From NCBI GenBank assembly GCA_948470605.1, contig CAOKPI010000001.1, positions 70,466 through 134,465 on the forward strand: 64,000 bases of DNA, given 5' to 3'. A program made the position numbers and the translations under genes. The notes under the pieces were generated by a model. The model ran no database searches. It was not told where the DNA came from and saw only the letters and a list, made by a program, of their open reading frames with translations. This DNA comes from an uncultured Clostridium sp. GTDB taxonomy: Bacteria > Bacillota > Clostridia > TANB77 > CAG-508. How positions within the stretch are numbered: the stretch's first letter is position 1; every line of letters begins with the position of its first letter. This document shows positions 11,797 through 20,830 of this stretch, piece by piece.

Positions 11797-11840
11797 AAAA
11801 ATCGTGAACTTGAAAATTTTTTTTCAGTTCACGATTTTTT
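11797..11840. terminator. Subterminal hairpin at right end of IS1182-like element
   Basis: aaaaatcgtgaacttgaaaa...ttttcagttcacgatttttt. Confidence 0.75.
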
Positions 11841-11893
11841 GAGAGCTATTTTCAGTCTACTTTTTCAGCAGCCTCAAACGTCCCCAATTGCTC

Positions 11894-13195
11894 CTAAGGC
11901 TTTAATGCTGTAATTGGTACAATATAAATGCCTGTTTCTGGGTCTCTTACCGCTGCTGAACATTTTCCAACTATAACGCACATAAATGCAGGCTTTTTTA
12001 TCATATTAGCATAAAAATTTAATAGACTTTTCTTTGCCTCATCAACTTGATTATAGCCTAATTTTATTTCTACAGCTGCGTATTCTCCATCTGAAAATTC
12101 TAAAATTGAATCTACTTCCAATCCTGTAACATTATCTCTAAAATGATATAAATGTCCATCTAGATAATCCATATAAATTCTTAAATCTCTTTCCACTAGT
12201 GCTTCAAACATAAAACCAAATGTCTTTAAGTCTTTTAACAGTTTTTCTGGTGTTAATCCTAAACAAGCACATGATAATGATGGGTCTGTAAAATGTCTTT
12301 TAGGAGACTTTCCAACTCTCTTAGGAGAACGATAATTTTCTCCATATGCCTCTTGATTTTCAATTAAATGCAATCTATCTAACACATCTAAATAATCAAT
12401 TACAGTATCTCTACTTGATAAAAGCCCTGTCCCATTTTCATATTCTTCTATGTCTTTTATTATGGTTTTATTTCCTACAATTGATGCTTCATTTCTTGCA
12501 AGCGATTTTAAAAGCATTTTCATTTTATTTTTGTCTCTTCTTTTTTCTGTTTCTTCATTTATATCTATATTTAAAACTGAATCTATGTATGATTTTGGTA
12601 TTAATCCAATTTTATTTTCACTTACATTTATATTGGCTGGCCAACCACCTCTTATCAATAAATTTGCCAAGTGTTGTATTTCTATGTTACCTGTATTGAG
12701 TGTTTCTTGTGTGTGATTTAACATATTGCACAAAGAAGCCTCTCCTGTGGAATCTCCAGATTCATATAAGCTCATAGTATACATGTTTAGCCTTCCAATC
12801 CTACCTGCCCCTGAATGATGTACTTTTTCTTTCATTATTTTATTTGGTAATGTTGTAGAACCTGTTATAATAAAATTTCCCTTTTCCGTGGTTTTATCGC
12901 ATTCACGTCTTACTGCATCCCATATCGTTGGTACCAAATGCCATTCATCAATTAATTGTGGCTTTTTTTTCAAATCTTTATTAAAAATTGATTTAATATC
13001 AATTTTTGCCATTTCTCTTACATCTTCATCATCCATATAAATTTCACTTTTAGAATGTCTTAATGATGTCCAAGTTTTTCCACACCATTTTGGTCCTTCT
13101 ATGCTTACAGCTCCAAACACAGATAAATAATCTTCTAATTTCTTTTCAATCAATCTCTTTCTATACTCTGTTTCATCAATTGCCATTCTATCCAC
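11894..13195 (-). CDS. AAA-type ATP-binding protein with DUF4143-like C-terminus
   Basis: EGPKWCGKTWT P-loop, QLIDEWHLVP, ITGSTTLPN, C-terminal VDSILEFSDGEYAAVEIKLG nuclease-like region. Confidence 0.88.
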   Translation of the reverse strand: MDRMAIDETEYRKRLIEKKLEDYLSVFGAVSIEGPKWCGKTWTSLRHSKSEIYMDDEDVREMAKIDIKSIFNKDLKKKPQLIDEWHLVPTIWDAVRRECDKTTEKGNFIITGSTTLPNKIMKEKVHHSGAGRIGRLNMYTMSLYESGDSTGEASLCNMLNHTQETLNTGNIEIQHLANLLIRGGWPANINVSENKIGLIPKSYIDSVLNIDINEETEKRRDKNKMKMLLKSLARNEASIVGNKTIIKDIEEYENGTGLLSSRDTVIDYLDVLDRLHLIENQEAYGENYRSPKRVGKSPKRHFTDPSLSCACLGLTPEKLLKDLKTFGFMFEALVERDLRIYMDYLDGHLYHFRDNVTGLEVDSILEFSDGEYAAVEIKLGYNQVDEAKKSLLNFYANMIKKPAFMCVIVGKCSAAVRDPETGIYIVPITALKP

Positions 13196-13581
13196 CTCTT
13201 CGTCTAATATAGCATCTTTTTAGTAAATAGTCAATATTTAATCGACACTTTTTAAGCTTTTCGTTCGACACTTTTTAAGAATTTTATTGTGTAAATTTTT
13301 AGTAATGTTTTGTGCATTTTTTGAATGTATGTATTTTCATTATGTAGCAGTCAAGAAAAGGAGCAAAAGGAAACGAACCTAAAGGCATAACTTATCTGTA
13401 CGCATTAAAATGTTACAGCTAAGAAATCCCCAATTGTCCCAGTCAAAAAAAGTAAACTTACTATAAATTAATTTCATTTATTTTTATAAACTGGTTGACG
13501 AATTAAAGAATTATCGTTATATAATAATTAGTGCACTATTTAAATAGAATTTTTTAATTTTAATAGTAGGAGGAGAAAAAC

Positions 13582-14421
13582 ATGAAACAATATTTTTATA
13601 ATGATAATTCAATTAGTAAAATACGAAAAATAGAAGGTTGTTATAGAGAAATAAGAAACAAAATATCGGATGTGGGTGAACTAGTTAACAACAATGTCTG
13701 TATTAATGGAGTTTGGTTTGATGATAATGCCATTGTATTTGGAAAATGGTGGAATGATAAGGACGGTATTTCTGGAAACTTAAAATGGGATGAAAGCCAA
13801 AAGATGTTGGTATCAGATACAACAAATGTTACAAGCGATGGCAATGAAAGACTATTAAAAATATTAAGAAGAGGCGGAAAAATTTTTTATATAGCAATTT
13901 GTAAATCGTTAGCAGCATTAGCAAGTAGCCACAAAGAGATGAAGAACAAATGTAAAATATATGTTCAAGCAGGACAGAATAAAAAATATAATTTAAGTGC
14001 AAAAAACTTTCAATGGAACTATGATCTAATGGATAATGATTTACATATTATTGATACCCAAATATACGGTTTTGTAAATATACCCAAAAACTCCAATGGT
14101 AAAACCACAAGTGTAGTCAGACTTCAAAATTTCCAAAAAGAAATGAAAACAAAATTAGATAAACTAGACGAAGCAGTTAACAACTATTGTACTGAGATAG
14201 AGAGTTTAGTAAACAACAAAGACAGTTCTCAATGGTGGGGATTCTCAGATGATATTAGAAATCAAGTCAAAAAAGCAGTAAAAAATTACAGAACAAGTTC
14301 TGAGAAAAAAATGAAAAATTTCAAAAGAAACCTTAACTTGGCTATCAGTAAAACCATTGAAGCAAAAGGAAAAGACTTAGAGCAAATCATGGAAGCAGAC
14401 TTGCTTTCTGACTTTGAATAA
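13582..14421 (+). CDS. Hypothetical protein, upstream of the type VII secretion genes
   Basis: 279 aa ORF with RBS (aggaggag); no recognised domain. Confidence 0.6.
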   Translation: MKQYFYNDNSISKIRKIEGCYREIRNKISDVGELVNNNVCINGVWFDDNAIVFGKWWNDKDGISGNLKWDESQKMLVSDTTNVTSDGNERLLKILRRGGKIFYIAICKSLAALASSHKEMKNKCKIYVQAGQNKKYNLSAKNFQWNYDLMDNDLHIIDTQIYGFVNIPKNSNGKTTSVVRLQNFQKEMKTKLDKLDEAVNNYCTEIESLVNNKDSSQWWGFSDDIRNQVKKAVKNYRTSSEKKMKNFKRNLNLAISKTIEAKGKDLEQIMEADLLSDFE

Positions 14422-14537
14422 AACACAAAGTATGTTAATTTAAAAACAATTAACTTATTAAAAAACATTTTAATAGATTAATTGTTTTTTTATCTTATCA
14501 TAGCAAATTAGATAGAAAACAGAAAGGAGAATTCTAA

Positions 14538-15665
14538 TTGTTAGTAGTATTAATAGGAGAAGGCAAAATGCATAAAATCATATTGCCACAAGTCTCATCA
14601 GGAAATTACATTTTAAACGACCAATATGAAAATACCAACAAAAGAATGCTAGAAATTGAATCCAAAGACGGCAAATGGCAAATCACAAGTGACAGTAATG
14701 CTAAAATAGTAAACCCAAAATGTGTTCAAATAACAGACGAACAAATCAACATTGTCAACACAACCGATTTATTTGTAAATAGAATCATATTAAAAGAATA
14801 CAATCTATATGAATTAATGCTGGGAGAAAAAGAGGCATTATATACCTTGTGTTGCCTACCAGTATATGAAGACAATTGGACGCATTTAGACATAAGACAC
14901 ACCCAAGAAATAGCAATTGGAAGAAATCCGAATCACCAAATATCGTATGAAAATAATCTAGTATCTGACACACATGCCAGAATATTTTTAAACAACGGTA
15001 AGTGGATGTTAGAAAATTATGATAAAAAATGTGGAACCTTTGTAAACGGTAATTTAGTCTATCATAAAGCTAAATTCTTATCGAATGGAGACACTATTTT
15101 CATCATGGGATTAAAAATTATCGTATTGGGAAATAGCCTCTATATCAATAATCCAGCCAAAAAGGTTCATTACGATGAAACCATTTTAAAACGAAAAGAA
15201 ATCAAACCACAAAAAATTAGAAAAGAAGACAAAGAAGAAGAAAAATACATAGAATTATATTCACAAAAAGACTATTTTTACCGTTCACCAAGAATTATCA
15301 ATAAAATGGACAAAGATGAGATTACCATACAAGCGCCACCGTATAAGAGAACCAATGACCAAATGCCATTATTCTTGACATTAGGTTCTACTTTATGTAT
15401 GGGAGCATTTTCTTTTATTTCTATTTTTTCAACCTTTTCTAATATATTTAGTGGAAGGGCAACAGTAGGAGAAAGTATCTTGTCAATTATTTCCTCTTTT
15501 GCCATGTTGCTATCCATGTTATTTATTCCTTTACTGATTTCTAGATGGGAAAAGAAAAGAGACAAAAAATACGAAAAAACACGTCAAGAAAAATATCGTG
15601 CTTATATGAATGCTAAGAAAAAAGAAATAGAAGGAATAAAAGACAAAAAAGAAAGATATTGTTAA
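14538..15665 (+). CDS. EssC N-terminal part: FHA domain plus two TM helices (likely start ATG 14568)
   Basis: FHA signature EIAIGRNPNHQISYENNLVSDTHARIF...YDKKCGTFVNG; ends in KYRAYMNAKKKEIEGIKDKKERYC*. Confidence 0.85.
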   Translation: MLVVLIGEGKMHKIILPQVSSGNYILNDQYENTNKRMLEIESKDGKWQITSDSNAKIVNPKCVQITDEQINIVNTTDLFVNRIILKEYNLYELMLGEKEALYTLCCLPVYEDNWTHLDIRHTQEIAIGRNPNHQISYENNLVSDTHARIFLNNGKWMLENYDKKCGTFVNGNLVYHKAKFLSNGDTIFIMGLKIIVLGNSLYINNPAKKVHYDETILKRKEIKPQKIRKEDKEEEKYIELYSQKDYFYRSPRIINKMDKDEITIQAPPYKRTNDQMPLFLTLGSTLCMGAFSFISIFSTFSNIFSGRATVGESILSIISSFAMLLSMLFIPLLISRWEKKRDKKYEKTRQEKYRAYMNAKKKEIEGIKDKKERYC

Positions 15666-18600
15666 AAAATTATGCGACAACAGAAGAATGTACCAGTATT
15701 ATCTTAAACAAAGATAAAAGACTGTGGGAAAGAACCATAGAAGACCCAGACTTTTTGTCGATTCATCTAGGGATAGGGGACATTCCCTTTGACATCCGTA
15801 TTTCTTATCCAGAAAAACAAGCCTTTCAAATGGAAGAAGAAGATAATTTAAGAAATCTATTAGATGATTTTACGCAAGATGTGAATATCTTAAAAAATGC
15901 ACCAGTTACCATTTCTTTAAAAAGCGAAAAAATCATAGCTTATATTGATAAAAGCAAAGAAAATATCAATAAATTTATGCAAAATTTATTAATTCAATTA
16001 ATGGCATTTCAGAATTATCATGATTTAAAGTTGGTATTTTTGTTAAAAAAAGATGAGATGAAAAAGTGGGAATATGTAAAAATGTTTCCTTATGTTTGGA
16101 ATGACGAAAAAGATTTCCGTTTTTTTGAAGATGATGTAAAAAATATGGAAGAAATCTCTAAGTATTTGGAAGACGAATTTTCAAAAAGAACCAAGGAAGA
16201 TGACAATCATACCGATGACAATAAAAATTTTTCACCTTATTATTTAATCATAACAGATAACTATCGAGAAATAGAAAATTTAAAAATTATCACGAATATA
16301 TTGCAACAAAAAGAAAATGTCGGTTTCAGCATTTTTTGTATCGCCAAAGATATGATGGAATTACCAAATGCATGTAAAAAATTTATTCATATTGAAAACA
16401 AATTAGGAAAGGTATTTAGTAATGAAATATCTTCTAAAAGTGTGATTCATTTCACGTTTAACAATCTAAATATATTTTTCTTTGAGAAAATAAAAAACAT
16501 GATAGCCAATATACCAATAAGATACAAATTAGCAGAGAGAAATGCGTTACCAAGTCACTATTCTTTTTTAGAGATGTATAATGTAGGATTAATTGAACAA
16601 TTAAACATTTTGGACAGATGGAAAAATAATGATGCAACTCTTTCTTTAGCAGCACCAATTGGCATTAGAGCCAATGGAAAACTCTTGAATTTAGATATCC
16701 ATGAAAAATTTCATGGACCACATGGATTAATTGCAGGTAGTACAGGTTCTGGTAAGAGTGAGTTTATCATCACATATATTTTATCACTTGCCATTAATTA
16801 TCATCCAGATGACGTTACTTTCATCTTAATTGATTATAAAGGAGGAGGCTTGTCAGGAGCTTTTCAGAAACAAGATGTTAAATTACCTCATTTAGTGGGA
16901 ACGATTACGAATATTGACAAAGAGGGATTACAAAGGTCCTTAGTTTCGATACAAAGTGAATTAAGGAGAAGACAGATTTTGTTTAACGAAGCAAGGGAAC
17001 TGACAGATGGTGGCGTGATTGATATCTACAAATATCAGAAGTTATACCATAATGGGGTTTTAGAAAAACCGATTCCTCATTTGTTAATTATTTGTGACGA
17101 ATTTGCGGAATTAAAACAGCAACAACCAGATTTTATGAGTGAATTAGTAAGTGTCTCAAGAATTGGACGTAGTTTGGGAGTCCATCTAATTCTAGCAACC
17201 CAAAAACCAAGTGGAATTGTGGATGAGCAAATTCGAAGCAATAGTAAATTTGCGATTTGTTTAAAAGTACAAGATAAATCAGATAGTTCAGATGTAATTG
17301 AAAGACCAGATGCTGCCTATTTAAAACAATCTGGTAGATTTTATATCAAAGTAGGAAATGATGATTATTTTGATATAGGACAATCTGGTTGGTCTGGTGC
17401 ACAATATTATCCTTCTGATACAACAAAAAGACAAGAGGAAGATGCCATTAAATTTATTGCTAATAATGGAACGGTTATCAAAGAAATCAATGATTACACC
17501 AAAAAGACAGTAGAAAGCCAAGGGGAACAATTACCCAATATTATTAAACACATGTATGATATTGCAACAAGAGAAGGGATAAAGGCAGAAAGTTTGTGGA
17601 TAGAGGATATTCCAGAAAATATTTATGTGAAAAAAGTGAAAGATAAGTATAAATTTAAGAAAAAGAGTAATAGTGTAATGGCCACGATTGGAGAATATGA
17701 TGACCCAGCCAATCAAAAGCAAGGGATTGTGAATTTAGATTTAGTAAAAGGCGGAAATGTTATTATATATGGGAATGCAGAAAGTGGAAAAGAAACACTA
17801 ATGAGTAGTATTGTATATGATTTAATGACAACGTATTCCTCTTCTGAGGTATGGATGTATTTGTTGGATTTTGGGACAGAATCGTTGAAAATATTTGATG
17901 GTTGTCCACATGTAGGCGAAGTGATTTGTGCGAATGACAGTGAGAAATTAAAGCGATTTTTCGACCGAATCAAAGAAATCGTAAAAGAGAGAAAGCAAAT
18001 ACTAACAGAGTATAATGGAGATTATAATTTTTTCTTAAAAACAAGTGGGAAATCACTGCCATTGATAACCATTCTTATCAATGGATATGAGACATTTATT
18101 GAGAATTACGAAGATGTATTTGATGATGTCTTATTAACATTAACAAGAGAAGGCTCCAAGACAGGAATTACATTTGTGATGGCAACAACAGCAAGTAATG
18201 ATTTAAGATATCGAATGGTTCAAAATTTTAAACAAAAAATCGCCTTGTCTTTAAATGAGGCAAGTGAATATGGTACTATTTTTGAAGGGTTAGGAAATAA
18301 AAGACCGGCCCGTAGATTTGGTAGAGGGTTAATCAATTTAGGGGAAGAAATTTATGATTTTCAAACGGCTAAATCTTGTGAGCCAGAAGAATATAATGTA
18401 TTCATAAAAGAAGAAATAGAAAGAGTCAAACAAGAAAATAAGACACTAGCAGAGAAAATTCCTATTTTACCAGATATTGTTAAAGCAGATAATTTCAAAG
18501 GAAATCTAAGCGAGTTGTCGAATGTTCCAATTGGTTTAAGAAAAAAAGATATTAAACCAGAGTTTTATGATTTTAAAGATAATTTTATTACGATTATTAC

Positions 18601-19174
18601 GGCAAAAGATGCAGAAGAAGCGATGCAATTTGGTTCTAATATTTGGCAACAAATTGAAAAGGTACAAGATGTCGATATCATTATTTTAGACCCAGAAAGA
18701 AAGATTTTAAGTGGCAGAAATGAATTAAGTGAAAATTATGAAAAACTAGTTTCAGCAGATGAGAAAAAGGGTTCCAAACATAATATTTGTTTTGTTTTTG
18801 GAATGAATCGATTGATTCATTATTTGGAGCAAAGTGGGGAAGATGACGACGATGATGATTTAGAAGGAGCAGAAAAATGGCAAGCTATTATAAAACAATG
18901 CGACGAAAAAAAGAATTTTAGCTTTGTTATCCTAGATTCGGCTGATAAAATTAAAGAACATAATTATGATGATTGGTATAAAGAAAATGTGCTTGAGAGC
19001 AATATCATCTGGGTTGGTAATGGAATAGAAGACCAATATTTGTTAGATGTGAATGCACCAAGAAAAGAAATTATGGATAATTGTGGTTGTAGCTTTGGCT
19101 ATATCAATAAAAAAGCCAAAACCATTATGCTAAAACTTTTAGAAATGAAAGAAAGAAGGGACGACGATGAATAA
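15659..19174 (+). CDS. essC: EssC-like FtsK/SpoIIIE ATPase of type VII secretion (C-terminal part of a split EssC)
   Basis: GLIAGSTGSGKSEFIITYILSLAINYHPDDVTFILIDYKGGG and IICDEFAELK; further degenerate ATPase domains. Confidence 0.92.
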   Translation: MLKNYATTEECTSIILNKDKRLWERTIEDPDFLSIHLGIGDIPFDIRISYPEKQAFQMEEEDNLRNLLDDFTQDVNILKNAPVTISLKSEKIIAYIDKSKENINKFMQNLLIQLMAFQNYHDLKLVFLLKKDEMKKWEYVKMFPYVWNDEKDFRFFEDDVKNMEEISKYLEDEFSKRTKEDDNHTDDNKNFSPYYLIITDNYREIENLKIITNILQQKENVGFSIFCIAKDMMELPNACKKFIHIENKLGKVFSNEISSKSVIHFTFNNLNIFFFEKIKNMIANIPIRYKLAERNALPSHYSFLEMYNVGLIEQLNILDRWKNNDATLSLAAPIGIRANGKLLNLDIHEKFHGPHGLIAGSTGSGKSEFIITYILSLAINYHPDDVTFILIDYKGGGLSGAFQKQDVKLPHLVGTITNIDKEGLQRSLVSIQSELRRRQILFNEARELTDGGVIDIYKYQKLYHNGVLEKPIPHLLIICDEFAELKQQQPDFMSELVSVSRIGRSLGVHLILATQKPSGIVDEQIRSNSKFAICLKVQDKSDSSDVIERPDAAYLKQSGRFYIKVGNDDYFDIGQSGWSGAQYYPSDTTKRQEEDAIKFIANNGTVIKEINDYTKKTVESQGEQLPNIIKHMYDIATREGIKAESLWIEDIPENIYVKKVKDKYKFKKKSNSVMATIGEYDDPANQKQGIVNLDLVKGGNVIIYGNAESGKETLMSSIVYDLMTTYSSSEVWMYLLDFGTESLKIFDGCPHVGEVICANDSEKLKRFFDRIKEIVKERKQILTEYNGDYNFFLKTSGKSLPLITILINGYETFIENYEDVFDDVLLTLTREGSKTGITFVMATTASNDLRYRMVQNFKQKIALSLNEASEYGTIFEGLGNKRPARRFGRGLINLGEEIYDFQTAKSCEPEEYNVFIKEEIERVKQENKTLAEKIPILPDIVKADNFKGNLSELSNVPIGLRKKDIKPEFYDFKDNFITIITAKDAEEAMQFGSNIWQQIEKVQDVDIIILDPERKILSGRNELSENYEKLVSADEKKGSKHNICFVFGMNRLIHYLEQSGEDDDDDDLEGAEKWQAIIKQCDEKKNFSFVILDSADKIKEHNYDDWYKENVLESNIIWVGNGIEDQYLLDVNAPRKEIMDNCGCSFGYINKKAKTIMLKLLEMKERRDDDE

Positions 19175-19418
19175 AATATTAGTTAAATTATATGTTCCTA
19201 TGATAGACGAACAATACGATATTTGGATACCTGTCAATAAAAAGATTCATAATATTATTACACTTTTTGTAAAAGCAGTGAATGAATTTACAAAAGGATA
19301 TTATGCTCCAAAACAAATGCCATATTTGTATGATAAAGCAACAGCCAAGGCTTTTGATATCAATTTAAAAGTGATTGAAAGTGAGATACGAAATGGGACT
19401 GAATTAATTATGATATAA
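19167..19418 (+). CDS. YukD/EsaB-like ubiquitin-fold small protein
   Basis: 83 aa, immediately downstream of and overlapping essC; KILVKLYVPMIDEQYDIWIPVNKKI. Confidence 0.65.
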   Translation: MNKILVKLYVPMIDEQYDIWIPVNKKIHNIITLFVKAVNEFTKGYYAPKQMPYLYDKATAKAFDINLKVIESEIRNGTELIMI

Positions 19419-19425
19419 ACGAGAT

Positions 19426-19581
19426 GGGGATAATTGGAGACGTTTCCTTTTGCTCCTTGGGGACATGGGGACGTAGATAATGTCCCTTTTTTTATGGATT
19501 GAACAAAAAATAAAAAAATAGGGACATTATCTACGTCCCCATGTCCCCAAGGAGCAAAAGGAAACGTCCCCAATTGTCCCC
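19426..19581. repeat. Long palindromic repeat, GGGGACGTAGATAATGTCCC family (copy A)
   Basis: ~62-bp imperfect arms ggggataattggagacgtttccttttgctccttggggacatggggacgtagataatgtccct and its complement. Confidence 0.9.
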
Positions 19582-20621
19582 TATTTATATTTTTCTTGAA
19601 TAGTTTTAATTTCGTCGTAGTCATTTCTCAAAATGTTCAAAAATATATCTGTCAGTTCTGGGTCAAACTGTGTACCTTTACATCTTTCGAACTCTGCCAT
19701 AACCGTATCTAAAGGTAGGGAATCGCGATAAGTTCTTTTTGATGTCATGGCATCGAAACTATCTGCAATGGCAGCGATTCTAGCCAAATAAGGAATCGCC
19801 TTACCTTGTAACTGACTAGGATAACCATGTCCATCATATCTTTCGTGATGATGTTTTACAATGGGAATCATATCTTTAAAAATAGATGCTGTTGATAAGA
19901 TATGAGTCCCAATAGATGGGTGATTTTTGATTTCAGAATATTCATCATCGGTTAATTTACTTTCTTTTAATAAAATGCTATCAGGAACTCCTATTTTTCC
20001 TATATCATGGAACAATCCACCAATTTTTAAAAGTCGTAATTCTTCTTCTGATAAATTTACTTTTTTACCGATTAACACCGAAAATTCAGAGACTCTATCA
20101 GAATGACCTCTTGTGTAAGTATCTTTTGCTTCTACGGTATAACGTAATGTTTCAATACTTTCTAAATAAGAGTTCTCTAATTCCTTGTTTATTTTCTTAA
20201 TTTCATTCATTTGAGCAATTGATTTGATACCAGATTCTATTAGTAATAATAGTTGGTCAAATTTATCACTTTTTTCGCAATATCCTTGAATATCAAGTTT
20301 TTTAATGGTTTCTAAAGGAGGGGCCAAGTCTTTATGACCAGTTAATAAAAGAATGTATAATTCTTTATTAAATTTTCTGATTTCTTCTACTACTTGGTCG
20401 CCATGAATGGGAGTCATGATAAAATCTAAAATCATTAGGTCAAAATGTTCATTTTTTGCTTTTTCGATTGCTTCCATAGGGTCGGTAACACCGATAAATT
20501 TATAGCCAGACCTTTTTAAGAAGATAGATAAGGAATCAATAATGCCTTCTTCGTCATCTACAATCATGATTTTATAATTATTATTTTCATTTGTATTTGA
20601 ATTTTGTGTTCTTTTTCTCAT
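19581..20621 (-). CDS. Response regulator with HD-GYP domain
   Basis: Receiver IMIVDDEEGIIDSL ... LMILDFIMTP; HD-GYP: GGLFHDIGKIGVPD, HHERYDGHGYPSQLQG. Confidence 0.95.
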   Translation of the reverse strand: MRKRTQNSNTNENNNYKIMIVDDEEGIIDSLSIFLKRSGYKFIGVTDPMEAIEKAKNEHFDLMILDFIMTPIHGDQVVEEIRKFNKELYILLLTGHKDLAPPLETIKKLDIQGYCEKSDKFDQLLLLIESGIKSIAQMNEIKKINKELENSYLESIETLRYTVEAKDTYTRGHSDRVSEFSVLIGKKVNLSEEELRLLKIGGLFHDIGKIGVPDSILLKESKLTDDEYSEIKNHPSIGTHILSTASIFKDMIPIVKHHHERYDGHGYPSQLQGKAIPYLARIAAIADSFDAMTSKRTYRDSLPLDTVMAEFERCKGTQFDPELTDIFLNILRNDYDEIKTIQEKYK

Positions 20622-20710
20622 ATCAACCCCTCCTTAATGATAATTAAATTAGGTGTTTTCCACATTATATTAATAAAAAGTGGAAAAAGCAAGTGGTTTA
20701 ATAAAAAAAC

Positions 20711-20830
20711 TGATTTTGGGGACGGAGGGACATGGGGACGTAGATAATGTCCCTATTTTCTTACTTTTTATTTCAAACTACAAAAAAGGGACATTATCTA
20801 CGTCCCCATGTCCCTCCGTCCCCAAAATCA
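20711..20830. repeat. Palindromic repeat, GGGGACGTAGATAATGTCCC family (copy B)
   Basis: tgattttggggacggagggacatggggacgtagataatgtccct ... complement. Confidence 0.9.

Larger units (their letters stand above)
10113..11875. mobile_element. IS1182-family-like insertion sequence, ~1763 bp
   Basis: TIR GAGGCTGCTGAAAAAGTAGwCTGAAAATAGCTCTC at both ends; subterminal hairpins at both ends; transposase inside. Confidence 0.85.
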
